Below are positions 1 to 11,111 of a stretch of 64,000 nt of DNA, piece after piece; the first letter of the stretch is position 1, and each line of letters opens with the position of its first letter. The stretch spans positions 930,001 through 994,000 of the forward strand of contig CANTAL010000020.1 in NCBI GenBank assembly GCA_947650365.1. The letters run 5' to 3'. The notes beneath the pieces were generated by a model, which searched no databases, had not been told where the DNA came from, and saw nothing but the letters and a program-made list of their open reading frames with translations. The position numbers and the translations under genes were made by a program. The DNA comes from Chamaelirium japonicum. Its lineage: Eukaryota > Streptophyta > Magnoliopsida > Liliales > Melanthiaceae.

Positions 1-1602
1 ACTCCCAGAGAACTTAATCTTGAAGTGCACTGGACGCTTCTTCAAATCTTCAAAATGGTAGGCGGGCTGCACCTTCTTGCCATCACCCTCTGCATCCATC
101 ACAACCTCCATTCGACGGGCCTTAACCTCGTCAATAGGGATAGGCTGTGAATCTTCCTCTCTTTCTTCACCACCAGTGGGGGTGGGAGGAATCTCTTCCT
201 CACCACCCCCATATCCTTTGTCGCCAACAGTGGGGGTGGGAGGAATGTCATCCCCACCACCCCCATCTTCACCGCCTTAATCTCCATTTCCTCCTTCGCC
301 GCTGCCACTGCTGTCATTAGCATCATCATCATTGTCATCGTCTCCACCCTCATCCTCTTCACCTCCATCTTCTTCCTCTTCTTCTTCTCCCTTTTTCTCT
401 TCTTTCTTCTCCTCCTCCTCGACACAGACTTTCCTTTTCTTCTTTGCCTGGCCTTGGCGATGTATCACTAGTTTCTCCTCTGAGGGTAAGCTGCGCCTGG
501 CTCCGTATGCCTTTTTCTCGATTCGAATGTTTCTAACGATCTTGCCCGATTGAGGATCCTCCTCATAATCGGAATACAAGACTTTGTTATCTTCATAACG
601 AGCCCTCAATCGATGGAGGAGGTTGGCATTGCCATGTCGAACTAGGCAATTCGAGAATTGCTTCCATGATCGAGTCCCGCATGTCAGCTCCAGGAAAAGA
701 TTGTCAATAGCCCCTACTCGCTCCGAAGACCATGAGAGAGCTCCTCCTGCGCAGTATATATCTACCTCATCGTGCACCTTGTACCGAGGAGTCTCAGGTA
801 CCGAGAGAGGAGTTCATGCACCGGAAACCGATAGCGGCCAGTCGGTGTAGAGCTTGTCAGAGCCGATGGTATCGACGATCGGGCGTAGGGCAGAGACGCC
901 AGTCAGATTGAAGAATGGGCTATCCTTCCTCGAAGCCCACTTATAGTGGTAGAAGAAGTAACCCAACTCTATCCTTGCGACCTCACCCTCGAGAAGGCTG
1001 GAGTAACACTCCCTCAATTCATCTTGGAAGTCAGACTCCACTCGGCAGAAAGTATATATAATCCTCCATGCGTTTCCGGTTATCTGCCCAGGACAAAGAC
1101 CCGAAGTGTTCAGAAGCCTTGCGGCGAACGGCGGTAGTGGGAGGCGCAGTCCACAGTTCAACTGGCCTATAGTAATTATCGTCCCCATCACTTGCTCCTT
1201 GCTCGCATACATGATGAAGATTGTCCGCCTGTCGATACCAAAAGTGGATAGAACTCCAGGAAGCGCTGGTCGGGACTTCCCCTCTGTGAAACAAGCTAGC
1301 AGCTTCTGCAGCTTCTCCCTCTTCAAGTCAGTAAGTGTGCTACCAGTATTGTACCCGAACTCCGGTTCCACCGACAGAGGAATCAGCGGACAGAGAACGA
1401 GAATTGCCTTGGGAATCTGCTCTGGCCTTGACGGTGCTGAAGCAAATCCAACTCCCTGGTGTCTCTTGCCCAATTGACCAAGCTCAATAAGCACAGCCTT
1501 GCCTTTGCCTCGGCCTTTCGGAACGGAAGAAACTTCAGCAATTTCCTTCCCCTTCCTCTTGGAAGAAACCGCGACCTTCTTCAAACTACCAGAGGATGCC
1601 AT
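1..1602 (-). pseudogene. Tat antisense extra ORF, N-terminal part, two in-frame stops
   Basis: The ATG is at 1602 (protein start MASSGSLKKVAVSSKRKGKE) and one frame runs to the window edge, broken by TGA at 814-816 and TAA at 277-279. The first stop replaces a Trp present in the copy at 59802. The protein opens with a basic Lys/Arg-rich stretch. A folded domain follows, with motifs such as GLRLPLPPFAARLL and ELGYFFYHYKW, resembling the plant 'putative gypsy type transposon' family (Pfam Transposase_28, from memory). Then come an AKKKRK motif, a Glu/Asp-rich tract and Gly-Glu-Ile-Pro-Pro-Thr repeats. Function is unknown. It lies opposite to the element's own coding strand, so it must use its own promoter. 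The rest is off the window. Confidence 0.75.
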
Positions 1603-2040
1603 TCGATTGATCGAAAGGGAACAGAGAAAGGGAGATCGAAAGCAAAAACTCTGGACTTCGAAAATTTTCTGAAAGCGTGAGGCAAAAATGACAGCCAGAG
1701 AAGCTTAAGTATCTTGAGAGAATTAGGCGCACAAATCGAGAGGACACGTGTCAACTCCATATCAAATCACGTGTTTTTGCAGGTACACGTGGCATCTATC
1801 CGTAGCAAGCGCAAAATCAGGCGAACCGTCGAACCAGATGAGGCGTCGGACCGCCGGTCCACGTAAGCCACTGGTCCAAGCAAACTACCGGTCCAAGTGA
1901 ACCGGACCGTCGGTTCGAAAAACCATTCAGACAGATCGAAGATTCAAAGCAGAAAGAATCAAACCCCATCAATGTTGAAAACTCTGCCCAAAGATCAAAG
2001 AAGAAGAACAAGCTATACTACTTCCTCGAAAGGGCAGGTT
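1603..2040 (-). promoter_or_regulatory. Upstream region of the antisense ORF with three G-boxes
   Basis: Three CACGTG hexamers lie upstream of the antisense ATG at 1745-1750 (inside the palindrome GACACGTGTC), 1768-1773 and 1786-1791. Two are conserved at the matching places of the right-hand copy. G-boxes bind plant bZIP and bHLH factors. The TATA box seen in the other copy is degraded here to a GATACTTAAG-like string. Promoter activity is inferred from conservation and position. Confidence 0.5.
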
Positions 2041-4018
2041 TGAAACTTAAACCTGATCGGCTGAATTTAACCGATCGGTCAAACTTGACCGATCGGTCAA
2101 ATTTATCCGATCGGTCGATTTTCTACTGGATCAGGTGAAAAACTTAGTTTTTTGCCCGATCACTCAATCCTTGACCGGCTGAATTTAACCGATCGGTCAA
2201 ACTTGATCGATAGGTCAAATTCATCCGATCGGTCGATCTTCTACTGGATCAGGTAAAAAACTTAGTTTTTTGCCTGATTACTCAATCCTTGACCGGCTGA
2301 GTTTAACCGATCGGTCAAACTTGACCGATCGGTCAAATTCATCCGATCAGTCGATTTTCTACTGGATCAGGTGAAAAACTTAGTTTTTTGCCCGATCATT
2401 CAATCCTTGACCGGCTAAATTTAAGCGATCGGTCAAACTTGATCGATCGATCAAATTCATCCGATCAGTCGATTTTCTATTGGATCAGGTAAAAAACTTA
2501 GTTTTTTGCCCGATCATTCAATCCATGACCGGCTGAATTTAACCGATCGGTCAAACTTGACCGATCGGTCAAATTCATTCGATCAGTCGATTTTCTACTG
2601 GATCAGGTGAAAAACTTAGTTTTTTGCCCGATCACTCAATCCTTCACCGGCTGAATTTAACCGATCGGTTAAACTTGACCGATCGGTCAAATTCAACCGA
2701 TCAGTCGATTTCCTACTGGATCGGTCAAAAAACTATGTTTTTTGACCGATCACTCCAACCTTGACCGGTTGAATTTAACCGATTGGTCAAACTTGACCGA
2801 TCGGTCAAATTCAACCGATCAGTCGATTTCTTACTGGATCGGTCAAAAAACTATATTTTTTGACCGATCACTCCAACCTTGACCGGTTGAATTTAACCGA
2901 TCGGTCAGACTTGACCGATCGGTCAAATTCAAGCGATCAGCCGATTTCCTACTGGATCGGTCAAAAAACTATGTTTTTTGACCGATCATTCCAACCTTGA
3001 CCGGTTGAATTTAACCGATCGGTCAAACTTGACCGATCGGTCAAATTCAACCGATCAGTCGATTTCCTACTGGATCGGTCAAAAAACTATGTTTTTTGAC
3101 TGATCACTCCAACCTTGATCGGTTGAATTTAACCGATCGGTCAAACTTGACCGATCGGTCAAATTCAACCGATCAGTCGATTTCCTACTGGATCGGTCAA
3201 AAAACTATGTTTTTTGACCGATCACTCCAACCTTGACCGGTTGAATTTAACCGATCGGTCAAACTTGACCGATCGATCAAATTCAACCGATCAGTCGATT
3301 TCCTACTGGATCGATCAAAAAACTATGTTTTTTGACCGATCACTCCAACCTTGACCGGTTGAATTTAACCGATCGGTCAAACTTGACCGATCGGTCAAAT
3401 TCAACCGATCAGTCGATTTCCTACTGGATCGGTCAAAAAACTATGTTTTTTGACCGATCACTCCAACCTTGACCGGTTGAATTTTACCGATCGGTCAAAC
3501 TTGACTGATCGGTCAAATTCAACCGATCAGTCGATTTCTTACTGGATCGGTCAAAAAATTATGTTTTTTGACCGATCACTCCAACCTTGACCGGTTGAAT
3601 TTAACCGATCGGTCAGACTTGACCGATCGGTCAAATTCAACCGATCAGCCGATTTCCTACTGGATCGGTTAAAAAACTATGTTTTTTGAACGATCACTCC
3701 AACCTTGACCGGTTGAATTTAACCGATCGGTCAAACTTGACTGATCGGTCAAATTCAACCGATCAGTCGATTTCCTACTGGATCGGTCAAAAAAACTATG
3801 TTTTTTGACCAATCACTCCAACCTTGACCGGTTGAATTTAACCGATCGGTCAAACTTGACCGATCGGTCAAATTCAACCGATCAGTCGATTTCCTACTGG
3901 ATCGGTCAAAAAACTATGATTTTTTGACCGATCACTCCAACCTTGACCGGTTGAATTTGACCGATCGGTCAAGTTTGACAGATCGGTCAAGTTTGACCGA
4001 TCGGTCAAAATTGATCGA
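2041..4018 (+). repeat. 118-bp tandem array, about 17 monomers
   Basis: Recurrence of the CTCAATCC/CTCCAACC-TTGACCGG landmark at 2163, 2281, 2399, 2517, 2753 and 2871 gives a 118-bp period. Most monomers contain the palindrome TGACCGATCGGTCA. Two stems are predicted per monomer: ACCGATCGGTCAA with its complement two bases away, and GATCGGTCAAAAAAC with its complement after TAT. The first five or so monomers form a distinct subtype (GATCAGGT...TTGCCCGATC). The array lies between the antisense promoter and the 3' LTR, where Tat elements often carry tandem repeats. Confidence 0.9.
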
Positions 4019-4170
4019 TCAGTCCTTCGACGCTGATACTCGACAAGCTCCTTTGCATTTGTAACAAGGGGTCGTTAGCTTTGCACCAAGAGTCCAAGCC
4101 AGCCAAGGTGACCTCTTAGCTAACTTGGAGAGGGTAACTGTGGGTGCAAATTTTGGCAAGAAGTCTGCGA

Positions 4171-4465
4171 ACAGCGGGACCCACTGGCTCTGCCTGGTGG
4201 GCCCCCGAGTACCACAGCAGGACCCACCGGCCCTGCCTAGTGGGCCCCCGGAGACCACAACGGGACCCACCGGCCCTGCCTGGTGGGCCCCCGGAGACCG
4301 CCGCAGGACCCACCGGCCCTGCCTGGTGGGCCCACAAAGACAACAGCTGGACCCACCGGCCCTGCTTGGCGGGCCCGCAGAGACGTTCCACGGGACCCAC
4401 CGGCCCTGCCTGTAGAATCCCCAGGAGATAGCAGCGGGACCCACCAGCCTTACCTGGAGGAGCCC
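4171..4465 (+). repeat. GC-rich 43-bp minisatellite in LTR U3
   Basis: About seven imperfect copies of a unit containing GGGACCCACCGGCCCTGCC and TGGTGGGCCC recur every 42-43 bp (gaccc at 4179, 4221, 4264, 4307). Each unit can pair GGGACCCACC with GGTGGGCCC. The same minisatellite is in the LTRs at 57180-57345 and 7250-7311/19025-19165. It creates open frames on both strands that are not genes. Confidence 0.85.
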
Positions 4466-4508
4466 CAGATACGACAGCAGAAAACTGCCATTTACCACCA
4501 GAGAATCC

Positions 4509-4517
4509 TATAAATAG
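4509..4517 (+). promoter_or_regulatory. TATA box of Tat LTR copy 1
   Basis: TATAAATAG directly downstream of the U3 minisatellite, at the same place as in the other Tat LTRs (57131-57139 and 7184-7192 on -). Its direction sets the element on +. Confidence 0.65.
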
Positions 4518-4939
4518 CAGAGCCTTCGAATGTAAATGGATCCGAAATCCGATTTCCAGTACTGAGATCTGATTTTCAGAAACCAGAGCTCTGGATTTCA
4601 GTTTCCATCCCCTCACTTCCTCTCTTCGATCTTCTTCTTGTCTTTGAAGATCAAAAGAGTTTCAGTGATACTCGGCCTGTCGAGATCACTTCAATACAAG
4701 TGTTAGTGAATTCGGGTTGCTCCCTATAGCACGGAGACGTAGGCTTCGGCTGAACTCCGAGATCATATCTCTCGTGTTAAACTCTCTCTGTTTGCATATC
4801 GAAAGCAGCAACTTCAATCAAACAGATCCAACAACGATCTCTTCTACACAAACAACGATCTTCAACTCCAACTGCAATTCAATTGACTGGTGCGGCAAAG
4901 TCTTTGGGTCGGCACGAAGATTTTCCCCCACACGGATCC

Positions 4940-6031
4940 CTGATTAACTGTTCCGGTGACACACCAAAAGTTCGGTTAATCAGCCCTAATCCGATTAACC
5001 CGCGTAGCCACCCAGAGTGTGACACGAGTTGAACTCTAGTGATCCTAAACTTATGTTACTCCCTCGTAACCCTGTTCTCTACTATTCTTCGATAATCCTT
5101 ATCCCTCCTATTACTGGTGCCATGATACGACTCGGGCGATGGGGAGCACCGTCAGATCCCGATCGATCATCTGACTAGGGTTTGATGACTTGTCATCTAT
5201 AACACCACACACCTTTCGGTGCTATGCCTAGCATCCGGAACATCGTCAGTCATACTAACAACCACCAGGCCTGGGTTAACTGTGTGGACAGATTGACTCA
5301 TCAAAACGCACCGATCCAACACTGGACGTCGGATAACCTGTAGGGATTACATGTCACTCAAGCGCCCTCCAGGTAACCTAACGTACTGTGGTATTGGACT
5401 ATGGAAGGTTCGCACACATTGGCATATCAAATCACCACTCAACTGGTTGGCCCAGTGAGCATGGTCCCTCAGGGTTAAGGACTGATTATCTATAGTAGTA
5501 AGACGGTTTCTGCACCAGTGTCTGAACCACTGAACTATACACCGTCTTGGTTCCTGTTCAACACGATCATCATGCTTGGTCAGGTGAATGGGAATCCCAC
5601 GTTCCCGTGGTGGAGACTTTGCCACATCCTCTACCTGCCAACAGCTCGTTCTCGGTGAAGCGACCAGCATCACCAAAGCTGTGAACTAGTTCTAGGTCTA
5701 CACAGAACTGGTCCACTGGGTCTCCCAAGCATGGATCCTCCATGCGCCTCAGTAGCCTACTGTGTTCCCTAGGGTCCTTTTATTATATGAGTATTATCAT
5801 ATACCAGAGTAGTATTCTAATTAAAGTAATAACAAAAGTCATCTTTATTAATGTTAATACAAAAAATCCATGCTAAGGACAAACGAGCTACAACACGCAC
5901 ATATGCTAAGATCATAGATTTGCATGTAGACTGTTTTATGTCACGAATTGTAAAGAAACATACACCGTATGATCTTCGGATCTTTCTTTTGCTTCCGCTG
6001 CGACTCTGATTAGCGAAACCCAATTCCAACA
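4940..6031 (-). repeat. Diverged Ty1/copia-type LTR, probably solo
   Basis: Read on -, this aligns in the same order with parts of the copia LTR at 32223-34591. Shared pieces include CCACCAGGCCTGGGTT (near 5260), CCTCAGGGTT (near 5467), GGAGCACCGTCAGA (near 5142) and GTGCCATGA. On - it opens with TGTTGGAATTGGG at 6031. The other end is not clear. No gag-pol flanks it, so it is probably a solo LTR of a related family inserted into the Tat leader. No target duplication was found. Confidence 0.55.
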
Positions 6032-6787
6032 CTCGTTTTATCTGGTGCCTCCCTCGCAAGTTGGGCTTCGACTGTGTCTGCCTAACAGAGTTGCGACCTG
6101 AAGATGATTAAGAGGACTCATCATCGATACGATCCCTGACACTCTGCTTCCATAGAGCCGCAGAGGGGGTTAGGTTGCGATGAATCCTCTCATGGGCGAT
6201 GGTGCCCATTGACCTTCGTGGTTCAGAGTGAATCGATTACCGTGGCGGATCAACTCTCTCATTGAATAAAGGGATGGGAAGAGCAATTCTGGCTTCGTAG
6301 GCTGCCTTCTTGAGGGCGTCCCTTTCAGCTGTGAGGGTGGCATTTAGCCTAGCCAATTACAACAGCTAAAAGCCGATCGCCGAGATTTGGTAGGTAGATG
6401 GTGGGTTTTCAGCAGGAGCAAGGGCAGTTTGCCCTATCGACTGTCGGAGAGGTGGATTGATCGGTCGATCGACCGATCTTTCGCTCCCTGATCGAACCCC
6501 CATTTCGGGAACAGTGAGGGGCTACCCAAAGTTGAGCCGTTGACTCATCAAACGAGTCTCTGGATGAGCTTGACATGTGTTACTTCCCTCTGAATGATCT
6601 TGATGCTTCGTCCTCGCCTTTTAGAGAGCAAAGGATGCAACAAGATTGTTGGTGTCTTAACGGTTGTTTGCTCAACCGAAGGGGCTAGGAAGTTTGACTA
6701 TCTAGACCAGTTGTCTGCTCAATCGATCTGATGTTTGATGTAGAGCGAACTTGGCTTTTCGAACGGATCCCATAGACAGCGCCAAAC
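6032..6787 (-). pseudogene. Tat copy 2: leader and start of gag, decayed
   Basis: Directly downstream (on -) of the LTR start at 6788 is the primer-site-like string TTTGGCGCTGTCTATGG, close to the TTGGCGCC-type sites of Tat elements. Further on, one frame on - reads ERDALKKAAYEARIALPIP and then RSMGTIAHERIHRNL, reminiscent of the Ala/Glu-rich N-terminal region of Tat gag, with stops between. The rest of gag-pol is absent: at 6031 the sequence switches to a copia-type LTR. Confidence 0.45.
6770..6787 (-). other. Primer-binding site of Tat copy 2
   Basis: GTTTGGCGCTGTCTATGG follows the LTR terminus TGTGGGG on the - strand at once. TGGCGC is the usual core of Tat/Athila primer sites (compare TGGCGCCATTGCCGGGGA at 44136). 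It fixes this LTR as the 5' LTR and the element as -. Confidence 0.6.
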
Positions 6788-7311
6788 TGTGGGGGGAAAA
6801 TCTTCGTGCCGATCCGAAGACTCTGCGCCACCAGTTAATCGAAGTCGAGTCGAAGATCTTTGATCGATCTACTGAATGGAAGGTAGGTTCGAAGGTTGAT
6901 GTCTTGGTGACTTTGAGTTGGGATTTTTGATATGTAAACAGTAAGAAGATTGACACAAGGTGTGATCTCGGAGTTCAGCCGAAGCCTACGTCTCCGTGCT
7001 ATAGGGAGCAACCCGAATTCACTAACTCTTCACTAGAAGTGACCTCGACAGGCCGAGTGTCACTGATCTCTTTGAAAAGGAGACTGAAAGTAAAGGAATA
7101 TCGAAGTCAGAGCTCTGGGTTCTGGTTTCTAGAAATCAGTTCTCAGAGTTTGGATCTGGATTTTTTTACATTTGAAGGTCCTGCTATTTATAGAAAAACT
7201 CTGGGAGAAAATCCAGAGCAAATGGCAGTTTTTGCCTTTGTATCCGAGGATTTCCCAGGCAGGGCTGGCGGGTCCCGTGATGGTCTTTGTGGACCCCCCA
7301 GGCAGGGCTGG
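6788..7311 (-). repeat. 5' LTR of Tat copy 2, part nearer gag
   Basis: The segment starts TGTGGGGGGAAAATC and aligns with 56732 onward (shared GTGATCTCGGAGTTCAGCCG, CTATAGGGAGCAACCC and ATTTGAAG...CTATTTATAG). It is cut in the U3 minisatellite by the Tekay insertion and resumes at 19025. A - strand TATA box is at 7184-7192. Confidence 0.85.
7307..7311. other. Target-site duplication GCTGG, left
   Basis: GCTGG immediately before TGTCACGCC at 7312, repeated immediately after GTGTTACA at 19025-19029. Removing one copy and the element restores the Tat minisatellite reading GGCAGGGCTGGTGGGTCCC. Confidence 0.95.
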
Positions 7312-10090
7312 TGTCACGCCCCGGATCTGACTACATGGGTAAACCCGTCAAACCCGGGGGTGATGGGGTTATAAGGGTAAGTCGATGTTGTAAGGTTGCG
7401 AGGTTGATTTTATTGTTTAGTTATTTATTATTAATTTATCATTAACTATTTACTAGTTGATAGGGAATGGCTTTGAGGAGAAGCCTACCAATAGCTTGGC
7501 CTTGAGGAAAGGCCTACCGGGCATGAAGCTTTGAGAAGAAGCTTACCAAGGGAAACATTACTAATTCTGGCATTATTCAGAGCATCTAAAACATAGTTCC
7601 ATAATTATTACATAACCAACTGGAAGTAATAAAAACTAGCTAATAGCTCTAGTGTCCTCTCTCGATAGTTATTTAAGATCCTCTAGGAAGCGTCTGAGAA
7701 GGATCTACGGTACCTGAAAAGAGTGTGCAACAACGGGGTGAGTTTACTAGGTAAACTCAGTGAACAGTTAACCCTAAACTAGCTAAGGTAAACCATAGTC
7801 ATACCCTGCCCTTCTAGAAGTCTACGAGGGCGACAACATACACATACATATATTGCAAGTAAGTGAAATGAACTAGTTACACATGGCAATTCTACTATAT
7901 TACAACTACAACTAGTATATATAAGACAAATAATCATCCAGATCAAAAGTATGTAACTAATTACCGAAGGTTAGTTCTACCTACTCCTAAAGTGAACCGG
8001 CAGTTTTCTAACTGAGTCTGCCAACAGAAACCTGGGTCCAAGTGTCCTTGGAGAGCCAGAAATACCCATATGGCCATAAGGGGGCTTGGTCTTTCACCAC
8101 GGGGCACTCCCGCCCACCTTGCTTTTCGGGGTCATTACCCAGGGGTGGACTACTAGGCCACTAGGGGCTTTACCGCGTGCCCAACCCTGTGACCCTACCT
8201 ACTTGATTCGGATTATGCACAGGCGGTGGTTCACCTCCCATCCTGTGCACTCGGGTCCCCTACCCATGCCCGTGAGTAGTGAGTCTTCCCTCTGGGAAGA
8301 GAACCTCAACTGAGGAAGTACAATCACCAGTCTCTCCATTGAGACCACCGGTCTCTCCACTGAGACCACCAGTCTTCGTTGCTCAATAGCAACTAGACTG
8401 CACCATGCGACCCATGGTCACCAAACACAGTCATTCAACAAAATATTAATAAATAATCAGTACAAGTATCTACTTGTTTGCATGCATCCTAGTGTGAATC
8501 TAGGTTGAGTCAATCACCGTTACAGCTATCAAAATATTACATGCATGACTATTCAGAGGTAAGGGATAGTATGCCCACCTCCCACATGCAGTACCGGTTT
8601 CCCGCCTGCATGCATTGGACATACTATGCCACATACGGTTTTATTTATTATTTTATAGATACGACTACCATCTACTCTAACTAGAATAGAATTAATCATG
8701 TTCACCTGGAGAATAGCTCGGTAGTCCACGCTCCTTACGCCTATCGGTCCGGTGTACCGTCGAAGGAGGAACTGACCACCATGATTTAAAATATATAAGT
8801 CGTTACATCTATGAATTACTTAAAATAGGGTTCTAAAAATCTTGGTTTAGGGATGAGGGACCCATGGGATCCGGTCTCGCTCGAATCCGACTTTGGTCGG
8901 AGGTTTTAGGGTCGAACCGGTGAAAACCGGTCTATGATCGGTTCAATAGGGTAAAGAGGTCTATAGGGTCCCAAACTAGGTTTAATATATCGGCATCGAT
9001 GATCTGAGCACGATACCACTGGTTTCGTCCAATTCCGAGATCGGACGGAGAATTGGCGGTCAAGCCACAGTGCACCGACTAGATCGGGTTCATGGATAAA
9101 AGGGGATACTATACAGTATTATTACTGTACCTAACTATGTCCAACAGGTAGGATTTTCCGATCCGGTCGTAATGCCGCTGGTTTCGTTCGATTCCGAGAT
9201 CGGACGAAGAAATGGCGGCTAAACCAATTTCTGGTCGGTTTAAGGGTCTGGTTCAGGTGAACCAGACCGGTTCACTGCTGGATCGGGTCTGTGTTATCAG
9301 GTTGGGTCTGCGGGTCGGGTCTGGTCTGCTGTTCGGATTGGGTCTACTGTGCACTTAAGGTGGGTCGGGTTGCTGTGCAGTCGGGTCGGGTCTGGATTCA
9401 GGGTTGAGTTATTAATGGGTTAAGTTTGGGTTGATAACAATTCAAGAAATGCCACCCTTGTCCTCTTCTTCTTCAACAAAGGAAAACAGAGGAATGGGTT
9501 CACTGTGAACCCATCACTACGGCACCATTTTCTCGACCACTCCATGCCGCTCGGACATGGGATTGTGGTCTCCCAGACACCCCGACACCTTCGGATTCGT
9601 TAGAGTCCGCTTGTGACCATTATGGGATCCCCACCCAACTCGTGGAAGAGGAAGGGAAGCCATGCATGGCCGCGGGGTGCTCGGCTCCGGTGGCTTGGGG
9701 TGGCGCCGGCGGTGCCCGGCCGGTCTCCCCCGCGGGGAAGACGCGGGAGAAGGTAACATGCGTTCCATCGAAGCCCGAGAAGGCTTTGGCCGGAGGGTTC
9801 CGCGGGTTTTGGGTTTGGGTTTGGTTTTGCTCCGGCGATCGCCGGTCGAGCCTGGGGTTTTGTCCTCCCGACGAGGACCGGAGATGGGGTCGCGGTGGCG
9901 TTCACCCGAGTGGGCCGCGGCTAAGGTAGGAGAGGACCGTGGATGGGTTTGGGTCGCGGAGTGCCGATGGGTCGCCGGTGGTTACAACGAAGAAGAGAAA
10001 GGAGGAGGAGGGGAGGACTACCTGATGGGTTCGGGTTCGGTTTCGGAGTGGCTCGCCGCTGCGTGGATCGTCGGGCCGCTGCAACTCCTT

Positions 10091-10150
<60 letters not shown>

Positions 10151-11058
10151 ACTCTCTCTCTCTCTCTTGGTTCTACCGTTCTCTTTCTCTCTCTAGATTC
10201 TTCATGAAGACAGAAGTATAGAAGTAGGTTGTTAATGGTGGTAATTAAAGAAGGTTTAAAAGATCAGTTGTTAACCCCTTAATTCCTAATGAAGAGGAAT
10301 GAAAAAAAGGAACGGAAGATGTTGGGCTTATTACTCCAAATCTTGCTTGATCCTCCCCATCTGAATTTTAACATTTAAAACCTTGGGGAGGGATAATTAT
10401 GAGCCTTAAAGCCATCTAGGAGGTTAGAAGTCAGGTCCTTGGGTTGGTCAGGCTCGGTCCCGCGCCCTGAAGTGGGCTCGGTACGAACCCGGGTACGATT
10501 CGAGTACCTACTGGGCTGAAAAGGATAATTAGTCGTAGCTTATAAATAGGATGTCAGAATTGGGCCTAAGAGGATTCATTGGAAAGCTCTCGTCGACATG
10601 AACGCGTCGGCGCTTGATACACAATTTTCTGACTTATGGATCTCTTGAAAAGAAAGAAATACTTAAAATTTAAAATAGCAATTACTCATCACCCAGGCAT
10701 CGGATCGACCCCAGCTCAGGCTCGTTGAAAAGGTCTCTCAGATCCCCACCCAACTTATCCAGCCTTGCTGCGATCCGATTACCCGAACTTCCGTGGCAAT
10801 ATCAAATGTTAGTTAATTTATCGATATTCTAGGGTATAACTACCGAACTGCCGAAACTAGCTGTGCATACACCCGATTACTGCACGAGATGCGCCATTGC
10901 GACCTGTTCGAAGCCATAGCAAAAGTGAACGTAAAATATTTCATGGGTTTACGACTTATTCTTCCAGAAAAAGCCCAAAGAAAAAGTTTGACTAAGAATG
11001 ACGAAAATACCCAAGGCGAACTTTTATTATTCCCAAATTTAACACCACGGGTGTTACA
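7312..11058 (-). repeat. 3' LTR of the Tekay element (3747 bp)
   Basis: Near-identical to 15281-19024. It begins TGTCACGCCCC on + and ends CACGGGTGTTACA. Differences from the 5' LTR: base changes near 7404, 8591, 8703, 10496 and 10886, an extra 4 bp (ACCA/CCAC) near 8777, and the CT-run length. Apparent frames at 8086-8313 and 9600-10207 recur unchanged in the other LTR and look non-coding. On - a TATAAAAT string lies near 8654-8661. Confidence 0.95.
10093..10147 (+). repeat. (CT)n microsatellite in Tekay LTR
   Basis: An uninterrupted CT run of about 55 bp, followed by a second short run and CTCTTTCTCTCTCT. It differs in length and junction from its twin at 18060-18112. Confidence 0.95.
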
Positions 11059-11098
11059 ACCTACACACCTTAAAGAAATTTTCGTCCTCGAAAATTAG
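11059..11098 (-). other. Polypurine-tract region of the Tekay element, degenerate
   Basis: On - the sequence before the 3' LTR reads TTCGAGGACGAAAATTTC, then TTTAAGGTGTGTAGGT, then TGTAACACCC. Tekay elements usually have a G-rich tract here after the GAGGACGAA motif; in this copy it is interrupted by T. Confidence 0.6.
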
Positions 11099-11111
11099 TT
11101 AGAATCAGAAA

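Larger units (their letters stand above)
1..4932 (+). mobile_element. Tat-type Ty3/gypsy element, 3' half (Tat copy 1)
   Basis: The order seen is an antisense ORF on -, its upstream region, a 118-bp tandem array, and an LTR whose TATA box reads on + and which ends in CCCCCACA. This matches, mirrored, the copy at 56732-64000, where an integrase end is visible, so the element runs on + with gag-pol beyond the left edge. Extra ORFs and tandem arrays between integrase and 3' LTR are known for the plant Tat lineage. Lineage assignment rests on the related integrase and on the primer site of the copy at 6788. The right edge is the LTR end; no target duplication can be tested. Confidence 0.75.
4034..4932 (+). 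repeat. 3' LTR of Tat copy 1
   Basis: This segment aligns in inverse orientation with 56732-57490 and with 6788-7311 plus 19025-19204. The 3' boundary is CCCCCACA at 4932, matching TGTGGGGG at 6788 read on the other strand. The 5' boundary (TGATACTCG at 4034) is a guess. U3 holds a GC-rich minisatellite, followed by a TATA box and a U5 ending in GAAGATTTTCCCCCACA. Confidence 0.75.

Noticed and set aside
2041-4018. CRISPR-like regular repeats
   Set aside because: There are no unique spacers; the whole 118-bp unit repeats in tandem, in a plant retrotransposon.
4116-4616. Gly/Pro-rich frames in several phases
   Set aside because: Produced by the 43-bp GC-rich minisatellite; all phases are open because the repeat lacks stops.
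8086-8313. 75-codon frame on +
   Set aside because: Inside the LTR, same in the second LTR, no recognisable motif, antisense to the element.
9600-10207. Open frames of 95-181 codons on both strands
   Set aside because: They lie in the Tekay LTR, recur almost unchanged at 17565-18187, run into the CT microsatellite and overlap each other on both strands.
10538-10550. TATAAATAGG as a promoter on +
   Set aside because: It points against the Tekay element, and nothing coding lies downstream in that direction.
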